A program made the translations under genes and the position numbers. The notes under the pieces are model-generated. The model was given only the letters and a program-made list of their open reading frames with translations, was not told where the DNA came from and did not search any database. This document shows positions 33,372-42,260 of a stretch of 53,528 bases of DNA, piece by piece. Source of the stretch: MADRE2 sp964397015. GTDB taxonomy: Bacteria > Desulfobacterota > Desulfobacteria > Desulfobacterales > Desulfobacteraceae. The stretch lies in NCBI GenBank assembly GCA_964397015.1, contig CAYNHL010000010.1:1-53528 (forward strand), given 5' to 3'. Position 1 is the stretch's first letter; each line of letters starts with the position of its first letter.

Positions 33372-34485
33372 CCGCACAATAATTATAGATGAGACCATCC
33401 GCGAGGGAATGCAGTTCCGTGGACTGGTATTTTCCATAGAACAGCGCATGCGCATGCTGGACTTCCAGGAATCGGCCGGTGTGGATATCTGCCAGGCCGG
33501 ATATCCTCCTGCCCATGAATCCGAGGCCCTGGCTGTTTCCTCGCTCCACCGGCATGCACTCGATAAGGGCTATAGTATATCTGTCGCCGGCATGGGCCGC
33601 CTGCATCCAGGCGACATCGAAATACTGATCAAGACAGGAATCCAGGATTTTCACCTGCACGCCCATATTCAAAATACGGAAGATGCTCATGCTCGGGATG
33701 CCTTTTTTGAAGAGGCAAAAAAAGCGATCCAAAAAATTCGAAACCGTGTACCCCGGGCAAAAATCTTCATTGCCCTTCTGGATATCGGAAAAACCCCCAT
33801 ATCCCTGCTGCGGCAAAGCGTTGATGTTCTGGCCTGCAAACTCGGCATCGACCTGCTCTCACTGCCGGACACATCGGGCATATTGACCCCGAAACAGACT
33901 TACAGGATCATTTCCCAACTGGCGGAGAAAGCGAAAAAAAGCACTACCCGGCTCTCCATCCACTGCCACAACGACATGGGGATGGCGTCTGCCAACACCA
34001 TTGCAGGGATAGACGCAGGGGGCCGGGCCATAGAGGTGGCGGCACTGGGCATCGGGGAACGCAACGGTATCGCGGATCTTTATGCCACGGCCCGGCTGCT
34101 TGAAAACCAGGGAGACAATATAAAGCTGGCCCTGGATGACGTGAACCTGTTTGAAGAATATTATGCCCATGTCGATGACATCATAGCCGCCCAGACCGGT
34201 GAACATATTATCAATTACATGACCCCGTTTTTCGGCCAGGGGGTCCGGACCCATGTCGCTGGCACCCACGCCAACGGATCTTTCGGTATGCCGCTGCAGC
34301 CCGAGTATTTTTTAAATCCGCTCTGCGGCAACCGGCTGGTCAAAAGCTATCTGTCTTTGCACGGCATCCCGTTCGAGAGTACGGCCCTTCCCCGCATTAC
34401 GCAGGAAATCAAATCCCGAAGCGCCCTGTTGAACAGATGCCTGACAAAACAGGAAATAATTGATATCACGGGTTTAAATCTGTAA
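33361..34485 (+). CDS. DRE-TIM metallolyase (homocitrate/isopropylmalate synthase-like)
   Basis: 375 residues. IDETIREGMQFRG at the N-terminus is the D-x-x-R-[ED]-G helix of the superfamily, HCHNDMGMASAN supplies the metal-binding His pair, and GIGERNGIADL matches the GxGERxGN loop. No regulatory C-terminal domain is visible, as in short HMG-CoA-lyase-like enzymes. ATG 33361 with AAGGA five bases upstream sets the start inside the radical SAM gene; an in-frame start further up would run inside that gene. The predicted chemistry is Claisen-type condensation or retro-aldol cleavage of a 2-oxoacid or acyl-CoA. Leucine, citramalate or lysine-type roles are possible; none is proven. Confidence 0.85.
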   Translation: MDVDRTIIIDETIREGMQFRGLVFSIEQRMRMLDFQESAGVDICQAGYPPAHESEALAVSSLHRHALDKGYSISVAGMGRLHPGDIEILIKTGIQDFHLHAHIQNTEDAHARDAFFEEAKKAIQKIRNRVPRAKIFIALLDIGKTPISLLRQSVDVLACKLGIDLLSLPDTSGILTPKQTYRIISQLAEKAKKSTTRLSIHCHNDMGMASANTIAGIDAGGRAIEVAALGIGERNGIADLYATARLLENQGDNIKLALDDVNLFEEYYAHVDDIIAAQTGEHIINYMTPFFGQGVRTHVAGTHANGSFGMPLQPEYFLNPLCGNRLVKSYLSLHGIPFESTALPRITQEIKSRSALLNRCLTKQEIIDITGLNL

Positions 34486-34644
34486 AATTGGTCTTATTTT
34501 TTATTGTATTGATTGAATTTTGGTTTGCAAAATGCACTTCGATCTGATTTAATAAACAATTTTTAAGCCCGGCTGTATTTACGACTCAATTTTGGGACTT
34601 CAACGATGATGCAAGGGGTGCCCCTCTTAATCACGAGGTAACAT

Positions 34645-35325
34645 TTGGATATTGATTTAAACGGCATAGTTGTTATCTGCGGCAATTACGGAAGCGGCAA
34701 GACGGAAACAGCCATAAATCTTGCCATTCACCAGAAAAAAACAGGGAAATCGGTTCGCCTGGCCGACCTGGATCTGGTCAATCCCTACTTCAGAAGCCGT
34801 GAAGCAAAGAACAGGCTGGAATCTCTCGGCATACCGCTGATCCTCCCGGACAGTCAGTACATGACCGCTGATCTTCCCATTCTGTCGCCTGCCGTGGCCG
34901 GCGCCATTATCGAGCCCGGCGATCTGACCATCCTGGATGCAGGTGGTGACGATGTCGGCGTAACGGTGCTGGCAGCACTGAACGAGCAGTTGGCCAAAAA
35001 AAAAGTCGAGATGCTCCAGGTTATAAATCCGCACCGGCCGTTCACACAAACCATTGAAGGGTGCATAAAAATAAAAGAGGAGATCCAGGCCTCTTCCAGG
35101 TTGACAGTGACAGGGTTTATCGGAAATGCAAACATGATGGATGATACCACACCACAGACTATTACCAGGGGATATGATATGCTCTTGAGCCTGTCGAAGG
35201 CAACCGGAATACGGACAGCTTTCATAACTGTTCCTGAAGACATGCTTTCAGACTTTCCGCCAGTCAGTTTTGACTGCCCGGTTCTGCCCTTCAGGCGGGA
35301 ACTCATGTTCCCCTGGAAAAAATAA
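34645..35325 (+). CDS. P-loop ATPase linked to 2-oxoacid oxidoreductase
   Basis: 226 residues of the MinD/CobQ-like nucleotide-binding fold. GNYGSGKTETAIN is the Walker A loop (about 13-25), LADLDLVNPYFRSRE resembles the switch region, and LDAGGDDVG the Walker B region. TTG 34645 is the start, with GAGG six bases upstream. It lies 47 bases before the ferredoxin of the oxidoreductase and may help maturation or cluster assembly (inference). The 159 bases before it hold only a short AGGGG/CCCCT inverted repeat. Confidence 0.8.
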   Translation: MDIDLNGIVVICGNYGSGKTETAINLAIHQKKTGKSVRLADLDLVNPYFRSREAKNRLESLGIPLILPDSQYMTADLPILSPAVAGAIIEPGDLTILDAGGDDVGVTVLAALNEQLAKKKVEMLQVINPHRPFTQTIEGCIKIKEEIQASSRLTVTGFIGNANMMDDTTPQTITRGYDMLLSLSKATGIRTAFITVPEDMLSDFPPVSFDCPVLPFRRELMFPWKK

Positions 35326-35372
35326 AGACAATGATAAAAATAAAATGATACCAGATGCAAAGGAGTTGCGAT

Positions 35373-35597
35373 ATGGCGTTTAAGCATGTCATTGATGCTG
35401 AAAGATGCAAGGGGTGCGGATTGTGCGTGAATTTCTGCCCCAAGAAAGTATTGGAAATCAGTGACCAGGTGAACATAAAAGGACACTTTCCTGTCTTCCA
35501 GGCAAGGCCCCAGGATTGCATCCAGTGCAGCATCTGCTGCATCATGTGCCCTGATGTAGCCATCAGTATTGTCGAGACCGAGACACAAACAACGTGA
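35373..35597 (+). CDS. 2-oxoacid:ferredoxin oxidoreductase, delta (ferredoxin) subunit
   Basis: 74-residue protein with two [4Fe-4S] motifs, CKGCGLCVNFCP and CIQCSICCIMCP, the internal ferredoxin of four-subunit oxidoreductases. AAGGAG seven bases before ATG 35373 fixes the start. It passes electrons from the TPP centre of the next subunits to external ferredoxin. Operon order is delta-alpha-beta-gamma. Confidence 0.93.
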   Translation: MAFKHVIDAERCKGCGLCVNFCPKKVLEISDQVNIKGHFPVFQARPQDCIQCSICCIMCPDVAISIVETETQTT

Positions 35598-35616
35598 CAA
35601 GAATAAGGAACGAATA

Positions 35617-36687
35617 ATGGCCAAAGTATTGATGAAAGGGAATGAAGCAATCGGCGAAGCCGCCATTCGGGCAGGGTGTACAAATTATTTTGCATATCCC
35701 ATCACCCCCCAGTCTGAAGTGGCTGAATACCTTGCCAAAAGGATGCCCGAGGTTAACGGGGTATTTTTGCAGGGTGAAAGCGAGGTGGCTGTCGGTTATA
35801 TGATATTCGGTGCAGCAGCCTGCGGCGAACGTGTCATGACGACATCCTCGAGCCCGGGGATCAGCCTTATGAGCGAGGCCATCTCCTATATTGCCGCGGC
35901 TCACTGCCCGGCGGTATTTGTCAACATTATCCGGGGCGGCCCGGGGCTGGGCGGAATTCTCCCGTCACAGGGCGATTATTTCCAGGCCACCAAGGGCGGA
36001 GGTCATGGAGATTACCGCCTGCTTGTACTGGCACCGGACGGTGTCCAGGAAGCAGTTGAAATGACCATGCAGGCGTTCTCTCTTGCTGAAAAATACCGTG
36101 CCCCGGTCATGATCCTGGGGGACGGCCTGATAGGCCAGATGATGGAACCGGTGGAATTTCCGGACAACCTGAAAACCGAGCCGTCCAACAAGGATGAGTG
36201 GGCTACAAGCGGCATGGCCTACCGCAAAAGCCACACCCGGAACCTGGTCAAGACCCTTTACCTGGACCCGGTGGAGCTCAACGACAACAACCTGTCGCTC
36301 AAGGCAAAATATGACAGGATGAAAAAAGAGGAAATACAATATGAGCTGTACAATGCCGACAGCGAATACCAGGCTCTTATCGTAAGCTATGGAACCATGA
36401 GCCGTGTGTGCCGCACAGCAATCGATTCATTGAAAAAAGAGGGCATTGAAACCGCCATGCTGAGGCCGAAAACCCTTTTTCCCTTTCCGGAAAAAGAGAT
36501 ATTTGATGCCGCAACCCAAAAAAGCTGCCGGTCCGTTTTGAGCATTGAACTGAGCATGGGCCAGATGGTCGAAGATGTTGAACGTTGTGTCAAAGGACAG
36601 CGGAACGTTCAATGGTATGGCCAGTGCGGCGGTGATATTCCGACACCTGAAGAAATTGTGCAGGTTGTCAAAGATTCGCTTACATAA
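35617..36687 (+). CDS. vorB: 2-oxoacid:ferredoxin oxidoreductase, alpha subunit (VorB/KorA type)
   Basis: 356 residues. ATG 35617 (MAKVLMKGNEAIGEAAIRAG) preceded by AAGGAA is chosen; the reading frame opens 16 codons earlier inside the ferredoxin gene. YPITPQSEVAEYLAKRMPE, the GESEVAVGYMIFGAAACGERVMTTSSSPG segment (split here as GESEV and SSPG motifs) and GPGLGGILPSQGDYFQ are the conserved CoA/TPP-interface motifs. The four-gene composition fits branched-chain 2-oxoacid (VOR) or 2-oxoglutarate (KOR) oxidoreductases. The branched-chain aminotransferase 5 kb away favours VOR but does not prove it. Confidence 0.9.
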   Translation: MAKVLMKGNEAIGEAAIRAGCTNYFAYPITPQSEVAEYLAKRMPEVNGVFLQGESEVAVGYMIFGAAACGERVMTTSSSPGISLMSEAISYIAAAHCPAVFVNIIRGGPGLGGILPSQGDYFQATKGGGHGDYRLLVLAPDGVQEAVEMTMQAFSLAEKYRAPVMILGDGLIGQMMEPVEFPDNLKTEPSNKDEWATSGMAYRKSHTRNLVKTLYLDPVELNDNNLSLKAKYDRMKKEEIQYELYNADSEYQALIVSYGTMSRVCRTAIDSLKKEGIETAMLRPKTLFPFPEKEIFDAATQKSCRSVLSIELSMGQMVEDVERCVKGQRNVQWYGQCGGDIPTPEEIVQVVKDSLT

Positions 36688-36708
36688 AACGTTTCAGGAG
36701 ACAATAAA

Positions 36709-37467
36709 ATGGGAAAAGCATTTTCAAAGCCCGTCCCTTTAAGTGACAATATGACCCACTACTGCCCGGGATGTACCCACGGCATTGTTCACCGGTTGAT
36801 AGCCGAAGCCATTGAAGAGCTCGGCATCCAGGAGAAGACTGTCGGTATTGCACCGGTGGGTTGCGCGGTTCTGGCCTATAACTATTTCAACTGTGATTTC
36901 CAGGAAGCCGCCCACGGCCGGGCCCCGGCAATGGCTACCGGTATCAAGAGAGTCAGGCCGGACCTGATCGTATTCACCTACCAGGGAGACGGCGACCTTG
37001 CCAGTATCGGCATGGGTGAAATCATCCATGCGGCCAACCGCGGGGAAAAATTTACGACCATCTTTATCAACAATGCCATTTACGGCATGACCGGCGGCCA
37101 GATGGCCCCCACCACCATGCCCGGCCAGCGGGCCACTACAGCTCCCCTCGGAAGGGATGTGGCACTGACCGGCATGCCGGTGAGAATGGCCAACCTTCTG
37201 GCAAACCTTGCCACACCGGGATATGTGACCCGGCAGGCCGTTTTAAAGCCCCAGCAGGTCACACGTGCCAAAAAAGCCATTAAAAAGGCATTTGAATACC
37301 AGGTTGCCAACACCTGCTTCAGCTTTGTCGAAATCGTCAGCACCTGTCCGACCAACTGGGGTCTTACCCCGGTAGCGGCACTGGAATGGGCCCAGGACAC
37401 TCTGCTGCCTTATTATGAGCTCGGTGACTACAAAACACCCCAAGAGCCGACAACAACCCCCTTGTGA
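36709..37467 (+). CDS. 2-oxoacid:ferredoxin oxidoreductase, beta (TPP) subunit
   Basis: 252 residues. HYCPGCTHGIVHRL carries a cluster/TPP-region cysteine pair, GDGDLASIG with NNAIYGMTGGQM is the TPP-Mg site (GDG-x-NN pattern). CAVLAYNYF and HGRAPAMATGIKR are family-typical. CAGGAGACAATAAA precedes the ATG. It completes the catalytic core with the alpha subunit. Confidence 0.93.
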   Translation: MGKAFSKPVPLSDNMTHYCPGCTHGIVHRLIAEAIEELGIQEKTVGIAPVGCAVLAYNYFNCDFQEAAHGRAPAMATGIKRVRPDLIVFTYQGDGDLASIGMGEIIHAANRGEKFTTIFINNAIYGMTGGQMAPTTMPGQRATTAPLGRDVALTGMPVRMANLLANLATPGYVTRQAVLKPQQVTRAKKAIKKAFEYQVANTCFSFVEIVSTCPTNWGLTPVAALEWAQDTLLPYYELGDYKTPQEPTTTPL

Positions 37468-37499
37468 TGACATAAGAACCGTTATTTTTGGAGAAACAC

Positions 37500-38039
37500 A
37501 TGCAAACAGAAATCAAATTTGCGGGATTCGGAGGCCAGGGAATCCTGCTGAGCGCAAAACTTCTCGCTTATGCCGCAATGAAACAAGGCTCCCAGGTGGC
37601 CTGGATCCCTTCCTACGGTCCTGAAATGAGAGGCGGCACCGCCTACTGCACCGTTGTGATCAGCGACAGGCTGATCGGGTCACCGATCATCAAGAATCCT
37701 ACACACCTGGTGGCCATGAACAGGCCCTCCCTTGAAAAATTCGCACCTGATATCAAGCCCGGCGGCATAATACTGATCAATTCATCCCTGATCCCCGTCA
37801 GGAGCAACCGTGACGATATCATAGAGCTTGTGGTGCCGGCCAATGAACGCGCCATCGAAACCGGCAGTGTAAAGTGTGCCAATATCATCGCCCTCAGTGC
37901 CTTTGCGGCCAAAAGCAGGATTGTTGACTTGGGATTACTCAAAGACTGTGTCAAGGAAGAATTTGCAGCAAAACCCAAAATCATTCCGCTGAACATGAAA
38001 GCATTTGACGAGGGGGTGAGCATAGCCGATACGCATTGA
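37500..38039 (+). CDS. 2-oxoacid:ferredoxin oxidoreductase, gamma subunit
   Basis: 179 residues beginning at ATG 37500, six bases after GGAG; a TTG four codons up is less suitable. The N-terminus IKFAGFGGQGILLSAKLL is the gamma-domain signature, and PSYGPEMRGGTAYCTVVIS is the conserved loop contacting CoA. It binds next to the alpha subunit. The gamma gene ends 47 bases before an ACT-domain gene. Confidence 0.93.
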   Translation: MQTEIKFAGFGGQGILLSAKLLAYAAMKQGSQVAWIPSYGPEMRGGTAYCTVVISDRLIGSPIIKNPTHLVAMNRPSLEKFAPDIKPGGIILINSSLIPVRSNRDDIIELVVPANERAIETGSVKCANIIALSAFAAKSRIVDLGLLKDCVKEEFAAKPKIIPLNMKAFDEGVSIADTH

Positions 38040-38086
38040 CATAACGGCCATACCGCCAACCCATGAAACCAAAGGAGACATGACAC

Positions 38087-38575
38087 ATGATCCGGACAGA
38101 GATTTCACTTTTTTTGAAAAACGTTCCAGGGGAACTTGGCAAATTGAGTGCCCTGCTCGGGGATGCCGGGATAAACATTGACGCGATCACCATTCAGGAT
38201 GCCTCGGCCTATGTACAGAATCTTTTCGAGGCACGGGGAAAATCATTGAAAAAACTGGCATCTTCAGCAAACTATGCTTCCATAAGAATGGATTCAGCCC
38301 AGTTTGCCCTGACCCGTCTGCTGGTGGACAAACCGGAGGAAACCGTTACCCTGCTCAAGGAAAAGGAATACCTGTTCGACACCAAGGAAGTGGTGACCAT
38401 AGACATCACGAATAAACCCGGTGAATTCGCCCGGCTGACGGCCCGGCTGGGAGAAGAACAGATAAATATCAACTATGTGTACGGATCGGTATCCGATGCC
38501 GATGCCAAGTGTCTTTTCGTATTCTGCCCCGAGGATGTCCAGTATGCGGAAAAGCTGTTTGGAGACACCTATTGA
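38087..38575 (+). CDS. Tandem ACT-domain protein
   Basis: 162 residues made of two ACT domains (about 3-72 and 85-157; KNVPGELGKLSALLGDAGINI and NKPGEFARLTARLGEEQINI are the two ligand-binding turns). Stand-alone ACT proteins usually sense amino acids. AGGAG ten bases before the ATG. Located right after the oxidoreductase operon, it may sense a branched-chain or aromatic amino acid and modulate 2-oxoacid flux (inference). Confidence 0.85.
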   Translation: MIRTEISLFLKNVPGELGKLSALLGDAGINIDAITIQDASAYVQNLFEARGKSLKKLASSANYASIRMDSAQFALTRLLVDKPEETVTLLKEKEYLFDTKEVVTIDITNKPGEFARLTARLGEEQININYVYGSVSDADAKCLFVFCPEDVQYAEKLFGDTY

Positions 38576-38635
38576 TATCTGTCCGGACCTGCAGTATTCT
38601 TTGTCCGTGAGCAATCACCATTATGGGAGGCCCTT

Positions 38636-39238
38636 ATGCTGCTGACCCGAGGAACCCCTGTCTGGGAAAACCTGAACTCATATTTCATCAATGTTGACCG
38701 GCTGCTGATATTCTTGAAAAAAGACCAGTTTACCGGTTATGTCAAGGTAAGGGACCAGGATGCACTTGAATTGATTTTAATCGATGACGGAGATGTCGTG
38801 GCCGGCGCGGCCAGACATGTGGAGGATAAAATTGCGGTGGCGCAGCCTGTGGAACAGATTATAAAACAGGCCACAGGCAACGATGCAATAACTCTTTCCA
38901 TTTTCAGGCTTGAAAGGGAGCTGGCAGGGATTTTCGCCAGGATTTACAGCCAGGACAGCCAGGTGTTACACCAGAACCTGCATTCTGATTTCAGTGATAT
39001 ACCTAAATTTCTTGAAAAAATGCAAAAAACCCGCTTTAGCGGGTATATTCACTTTGATTTTGTCAATATAAACAAATTTGGTGTTATCGTTCTGGAAAAC
39101 GGCCATGTTACAGCCCTTTTGTCCCAGCAGATCGAATTGACCGAATCGGCTCCTGAAGCGGCCAAAACAAAGCTTATGAACATGATTATATCAGAATCGA
39201 AAATCAACGGGGCTATTTTCAATATTTACCGGTTTTAA
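38636..39238 (+). CDS. Protein of unknown function with internal duplication
   Basis: 200 residues, not firmly assigned. Two halves resemble each other: LLIFLKKDQFTGYVKV followed by LILIDDGDVVAGAA, and IPKFLEKMQKTRFSGYIHF followed by VIVLENGHVTALL. This F-x-G-Y/I plus I-x-D-G-x-V pattern is reminiscent of the DUF4388/PATAN-type domains found in signalling proteins. GGGAGG precedes the ATG. No membrane segment. Perhaps linked to the unknown protein at 39554-40924, which has a similar flavour. Confidence 0.7.
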   Translation: MLLTRGTPVWENLNSYFINVDRLLIFLKKDQFTGYVKVRDQDALELILIDDGDVVAGAARHVEDKIAVAQPVEQIIKQATGNDAITLSIFRLERELAGIFARIYSQDSQVLHQNLHSDFSDIPKFLEKMQKTRFSGYIHFDFVNINKFGVIVLENGHVTALLSQQIELTESAPEAAKTKLMNMIISESKINGAIFNIYRF

Positions 39239-39248
39239 AAGATCCTGC

Positions 39249-39278
39249 ACTACCGGATAAAATACTACCGGATAAAAA
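39249..39278. repeat. Tandem 15-base duplication over the stop of a small membrane-protein gene
   Basis: ACTACCGGATAAAAT (39249-39263) is followed directly by ACTACCGGATAAAAA. On the minus strand this duplicates the last codons and TAG stop of the 98-aa gene: F-I-R-stop, then Y-F-I-R-stop in the same frame. Confidence 0.85.
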
Positions 39279-39561
39279 ACTTGAGACCTCCGGTGGCCAG
39301 CAGGGTCATGGCGATTATCTTGAAAACCACGTGTACCTGGTAACTGATATTGAACCCGTACAAAGGGGCCATAAGCAATGCTATATCGGCTACAAGCAGG
39401 AATCCTATGGTCGAGATGATAAGGTTTATAACCTTTTCAATGACACCGCCCTTGTATTTTTTCCTTGCGGTCATGAAAATGATGATGATCAGAACATAGA
39501 TGGCGATGGTGATAAAAAACAACAAAGACAGCGTCAGGTTGCTGTAATCGACATTAAGCAT
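39265..39561 (-). CDS. Small membrane protein of unknown function
   Basis: 98 residues with three hydrophobic segments (about 10-30, 44-65, 75-95) and a basic loop RKKYKGG between the first two. No family recognised. It starts inside the end of the preceding gene (8-base overlap) with GGAGGGG just upstream, so it is translated with that gene. The stop codon lies in a 15-base tandem duplication. Confidence 0.65.
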   Translation of the reverse strand: MLNVDYSNLTLSLLFFITIAIYVLIIIIFMTARKKYKGGVIEKVINLIISTIGFLLVADIALLMAPLYGFNISYQVHVVFKIIAMTLLATGGLKFFIR

Positions 39562-40924
39562 TTTCCCCTCCCGGCTGTTGAATCAATTGCTTGAGGTGTT
39601 TTACCATATAAGACTTCAAATCCGTATCGATTGAAAACCTTTCCAGGTTCTCTATGATCAACTGCATCTGCTTGACGGTTTTTTTACGCAGGCCGACGCC
39701 CAGGTACTTTCTCAATCCCTCCAGGCTCCGGCCGTAAATCTCCAGGAACGCATCGATAAATATAAACCTTTTGTGTTCATGGGGAAAATGGCCGGCGACA
39801 TTCTGCAGGATCATGTTGATCTTCATCTGTTCCCGGTGCTGGAGGTCCATGCGTGCGAACACCTGGCCATGGTCGCTGCCAAGGGATGCCTGGGCCGCCC
39901 TGATGATCTCCCGGCCCTGTCTGCCCAGCTCTTCGGTCAGCTCGTTGATTACTATATGATAGATGTCGAACAATACACCGAGTATCATTCGCACCTCGTT
40001 GAACATCCTGTCCTCATATTCCCTGATTTCCCTGGTTTTGCGGACCAGGCCGAGGGAACAGAGCTTGTACAGGATATTGATCACGGACATCTCGTCATTA
40101 CCGCTGAACCGGATCAGCTGATCGATGTTCCGTGTACCGTCTACCAGGAAAAAAATAAACTGGTCGTTGGTATTGAGTTTTTCAAGGATTTCTTCCCTGT
40201 TCCGTTCCGCATGGGAAGTGGGTTTGAAAATGATCTTGTTGTTGGGAATTTCCCGCCTGAAATCCTTGAAATGAAATCCCCTTATACTGACGTTCAAAGC
40301 CATTTTTACAGGCGTATAGTTCACACAGGGATGCTCTTTGACCGGTGTTTCCTTGAAAAAAAACGCTCCATCCTTCCACAAAAGAATCCTGGAAAAAATC
40401 TCCTCTGTCTGAAGTGCGAGCAACTCGTTCAACGTCTTCTGGGAAATCAGTTTTTTCAAGACCAGGTAAGAGCCGATGCGGCGGCGCATCTTTTTGGAGG
40501 CCTGGTCGTGGTGGTCAAGCTGCTCCGGTGTCATCACTTTTCTCCGGACCAGGTAATTGCCGATCCGGTCTTTTCGCTCCTGCGATGCAGCCCGTATAAG
40601 GTGGCCGTCCTTGAATATGATTTTGCGTTTCCTGGCCCGGTCCTGCACTATCCCGACTCCGGACAGCTGCCTTCCCTGGACCGGATACATCAGGAACAAG
40701 AGTGGAACGTTGCCTATCTGGCCCTTGTAGGAAACGCTGTCATCATCCGGGGCGGCCAAGGTCACTGGATAATACGAGTCCAGCAATCTGGCCTCTGTGA
40801 ACGATTCAATGGCCCGTCCGAAATTTCCGGCCTGATAAAACCGGGTCCCCTGTTCCAGGTGATCGAAAAAATCAACCCTTGGAAAATCCTTTGCCGCAAT
40901 TGTCCTGAACTGTTCCGCTTTCAT
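39554..40924 (-). CDS. Large DUF4388-like protein of unknown function
   Basis: 456 residues from ATG 40924 (MKAEQFRTIAAKDF); a longer reading to 41014 adds an unrelated N-terminus. Residues 20-50 look like one TPR-like unit (FYQAGNFGRAIESFTEARLLD). The region 100-210 has KIIFKDGHLIRA and two GxYLV...ISQKTLNELLALQTEEIFSRILLWKDGAFFF-type motifs (given as GSYLV and LLWKDGAFFF), the pattern of DUF4388/GspE-N-like modules. The rest is helical with winged-helix-like LGLVRKTREIREYE. Ribosome-binding site weak. Likely regulatory or scaffold; no enzyme motif seen. Confidence 0.7.
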   Translation of the reverse strand: MKAEQFRTIAAKDFPRVDFFDHLEQGTRFYQAGNFGRAIESFTEARLLDSYYPVTLAAPDDDSVSYKGQIGNVPLLFLMYPVQGRQLSGVGIVQDRARKRKIIFKDGHLIRAASQERKDRIGNYLVRRKVMTPEQLDHHDQASKKMRRRIGSYLVLKKLISQKTLNELLALQTEEIFSRILLWKDGAFFFKETPVKEHPCVNYTPVKMALNVSIRGFHFKDFRREIPNNKIIFKPTSHAERNREEILEKLNTNDQFIFFLVDGTRNIDQLIRFSGNDEMSVINILYKLCSLGLVRKTREIREYEDRMFNEVRMILGVLFDIYHIVINELTEELGRQGREIIRAAQASLGSDHGQVFARMDLQHREQMKINMILQNVAGHFPHEHKRFIFIDAFLEIYGRSLEGLRKYLGVGLRKKTVKQMQLIIENLERFSIDTDLKSYMVKHLKQLIQQPGGENA

Positions 40925-41075
40925 GGCTGAACCCCGTACTTGAATTGACGACAGTGTGAAAAACGATTTGCTCAGACAATCATTTTCAGAATTCGGCACA
41001 GTTGTCAAGCACAAACTTGATCAAGCTCTTTGCCTGGAACAAGTCCATCATGGATTCACAGACAAATCATTCGGT

Positions 41076-42233
41076 TTACCCGGGTTTTCGCCTGTCCTTG
41101 AGCACATGGTTGGAAATTACGATCCGCTGAATTTCGGATGTTCCCTCGTAAATAGTGAATACACGTGCATCGCGGTAAAACCGTTCAACGTCATAGTCGG
41201 TTGTAAATCCATAACCGCCATGGATCTGTATGGCCCTTGCCGTCACCTGGTTCACCATTTCAGATGCGAAAAGTTTTGCCATGGACGCTTCCTTTGAATA
41301 AGGGACTTTCCTGTCCTTCATGGAAGCAGCTGAGAAAATCATCTGCCTGGCCGCCTCTATCTGGGTGGCCATATCGGCTATCTGAAACCGGATTGCCTGG
41401 TGCTTGCTTATTACTGTACCGAATTGCCGGCGTTTTTTCGCATACCGTACCGCGGCATCAAAAGCTGCCTGTGCCACGCCAAGGGACTGGGCGGCAATCC
41501 CGATCCGGCCGGAATCCAGGCCGGACATGGCGATCTTGAACCCATCACCTTCTTTAGACAGCAGCTGTGATGCCGGAACCCGGCAGTTTTCAAAAATAAG
41601 GTCTGTTGTATCCGATGCCCGCAACCCCATCTTATCTTCTTCGTGACCCACGATCAATCCCGGTGTTCCCTTGGGAACAATGAATACGGATATCCCTTTG
41701 TGTCCGGCATTTTCATCTGTCTTGGCCGCCACCAGGACAATTTTTGCATTTGCCCCTGAAGTGATGAACCTCTTGGTTCCGTTAATTACATAGTGATCCT
41801 TGTCCCGGCGGGCAAGGGTCATCTGGTTGACCGGATCGGAACCGGCATCGGGTTCTGTCAAGGCAAAAGCACCTATGACCTCACCTGAGGCCAGTGGTTT
41901 GAGAAATTGTTCCTTTTGTTCCCGGGTACCGTATTTATAGATGCTTTCGCAGACAATGGAATTTTGTACAGACATGACCACGGAAACAGATGCGCACGAG
42001 TAGGCGATTTCAGACAGCGCCAGCACGTAGGAAACGGTATCCGCAGCCTCACCGCCGTATTCTTCAGGGATAAGCATGCCCATCAATCCGAGCTCTCCCA
42101 TCTGTCTGAAAATATCACCGGGCCACTGCTTGGTCTTGTCTCTCAAGGATGCCTCCGGGGCAACCACCTTCCTTGAAAATTCCCGGACCATATTCTGGAT
42201 CATGACCTGTTCATCGGTAAGTTTAAATAGCAT
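41076..42233 (-). CDS. Acyl-CoA dehydrogenase (short/branched-chain type)
   Basis: 385-residue FAD enzyme of normal family length. AFALTEPDAGSDP and NGTKRFITSG are the FAD/substrate motifs, MGLRASDTTDLIF and IQIHGGYGFTTDYDVERFYRD are conserved, and the catalytic Glu is in IYEGTSEIQR (about 366), the position used by short-chain enzymes. Directly downstream (27 bases) of an XRE-cupin regulator, in one unit. Substrates could be butyryl-, isovaleryl- or glutaryl-CoA; the aminotransferase gene just upstream on the same strand hints at branched-chain acyl-CoA. Confidence 0.94.
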   Translation of the reverse strand: MLFKLTDEQVMIQNMVREFSRKVVAPEASLRDKTKQWPGDIFRQMGELGLMGMLIPEEYGGEAADTVSYVLALSEIAYSCASVSVVMSVQNSIVCESIYKYGTREQKEQFLKPLASGEVIGAFALTEPDAGSDPVNQMTLARRDKDHYVINGTKRFITSGANAKIVLVAAKTDENAGHKGISVFIVPKGTPGLIVGHEEDKMGLRASDTTDLIFENCRVPASQLLSKEGDGFKIAMSGLDSGRIGIAAQSLGVAQAAFDAAVRYAKKRRQFGTVISKHQAIRFQIADMATQIEAARQMIFSAASMKDRKVPYSKEASMAKLFASEMVNQVTARAIQIHGGYGFTTDYDVERFYRDARVFTIYEGTSEIQRIVISNHVLKDRRKPG

Positions 42234-42260
42234 GATTAGCTCCTTTACCTAGGATATATA

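Noticed and set aside
39773..40930. 385-codon plus-strand ORF opposite the 456-residue unknown gene
   Set aside because: No ribosome-binding site and no recognisable protein pattern; the minus-strand gene has a TPR-like unit and a coupled downstream gene.
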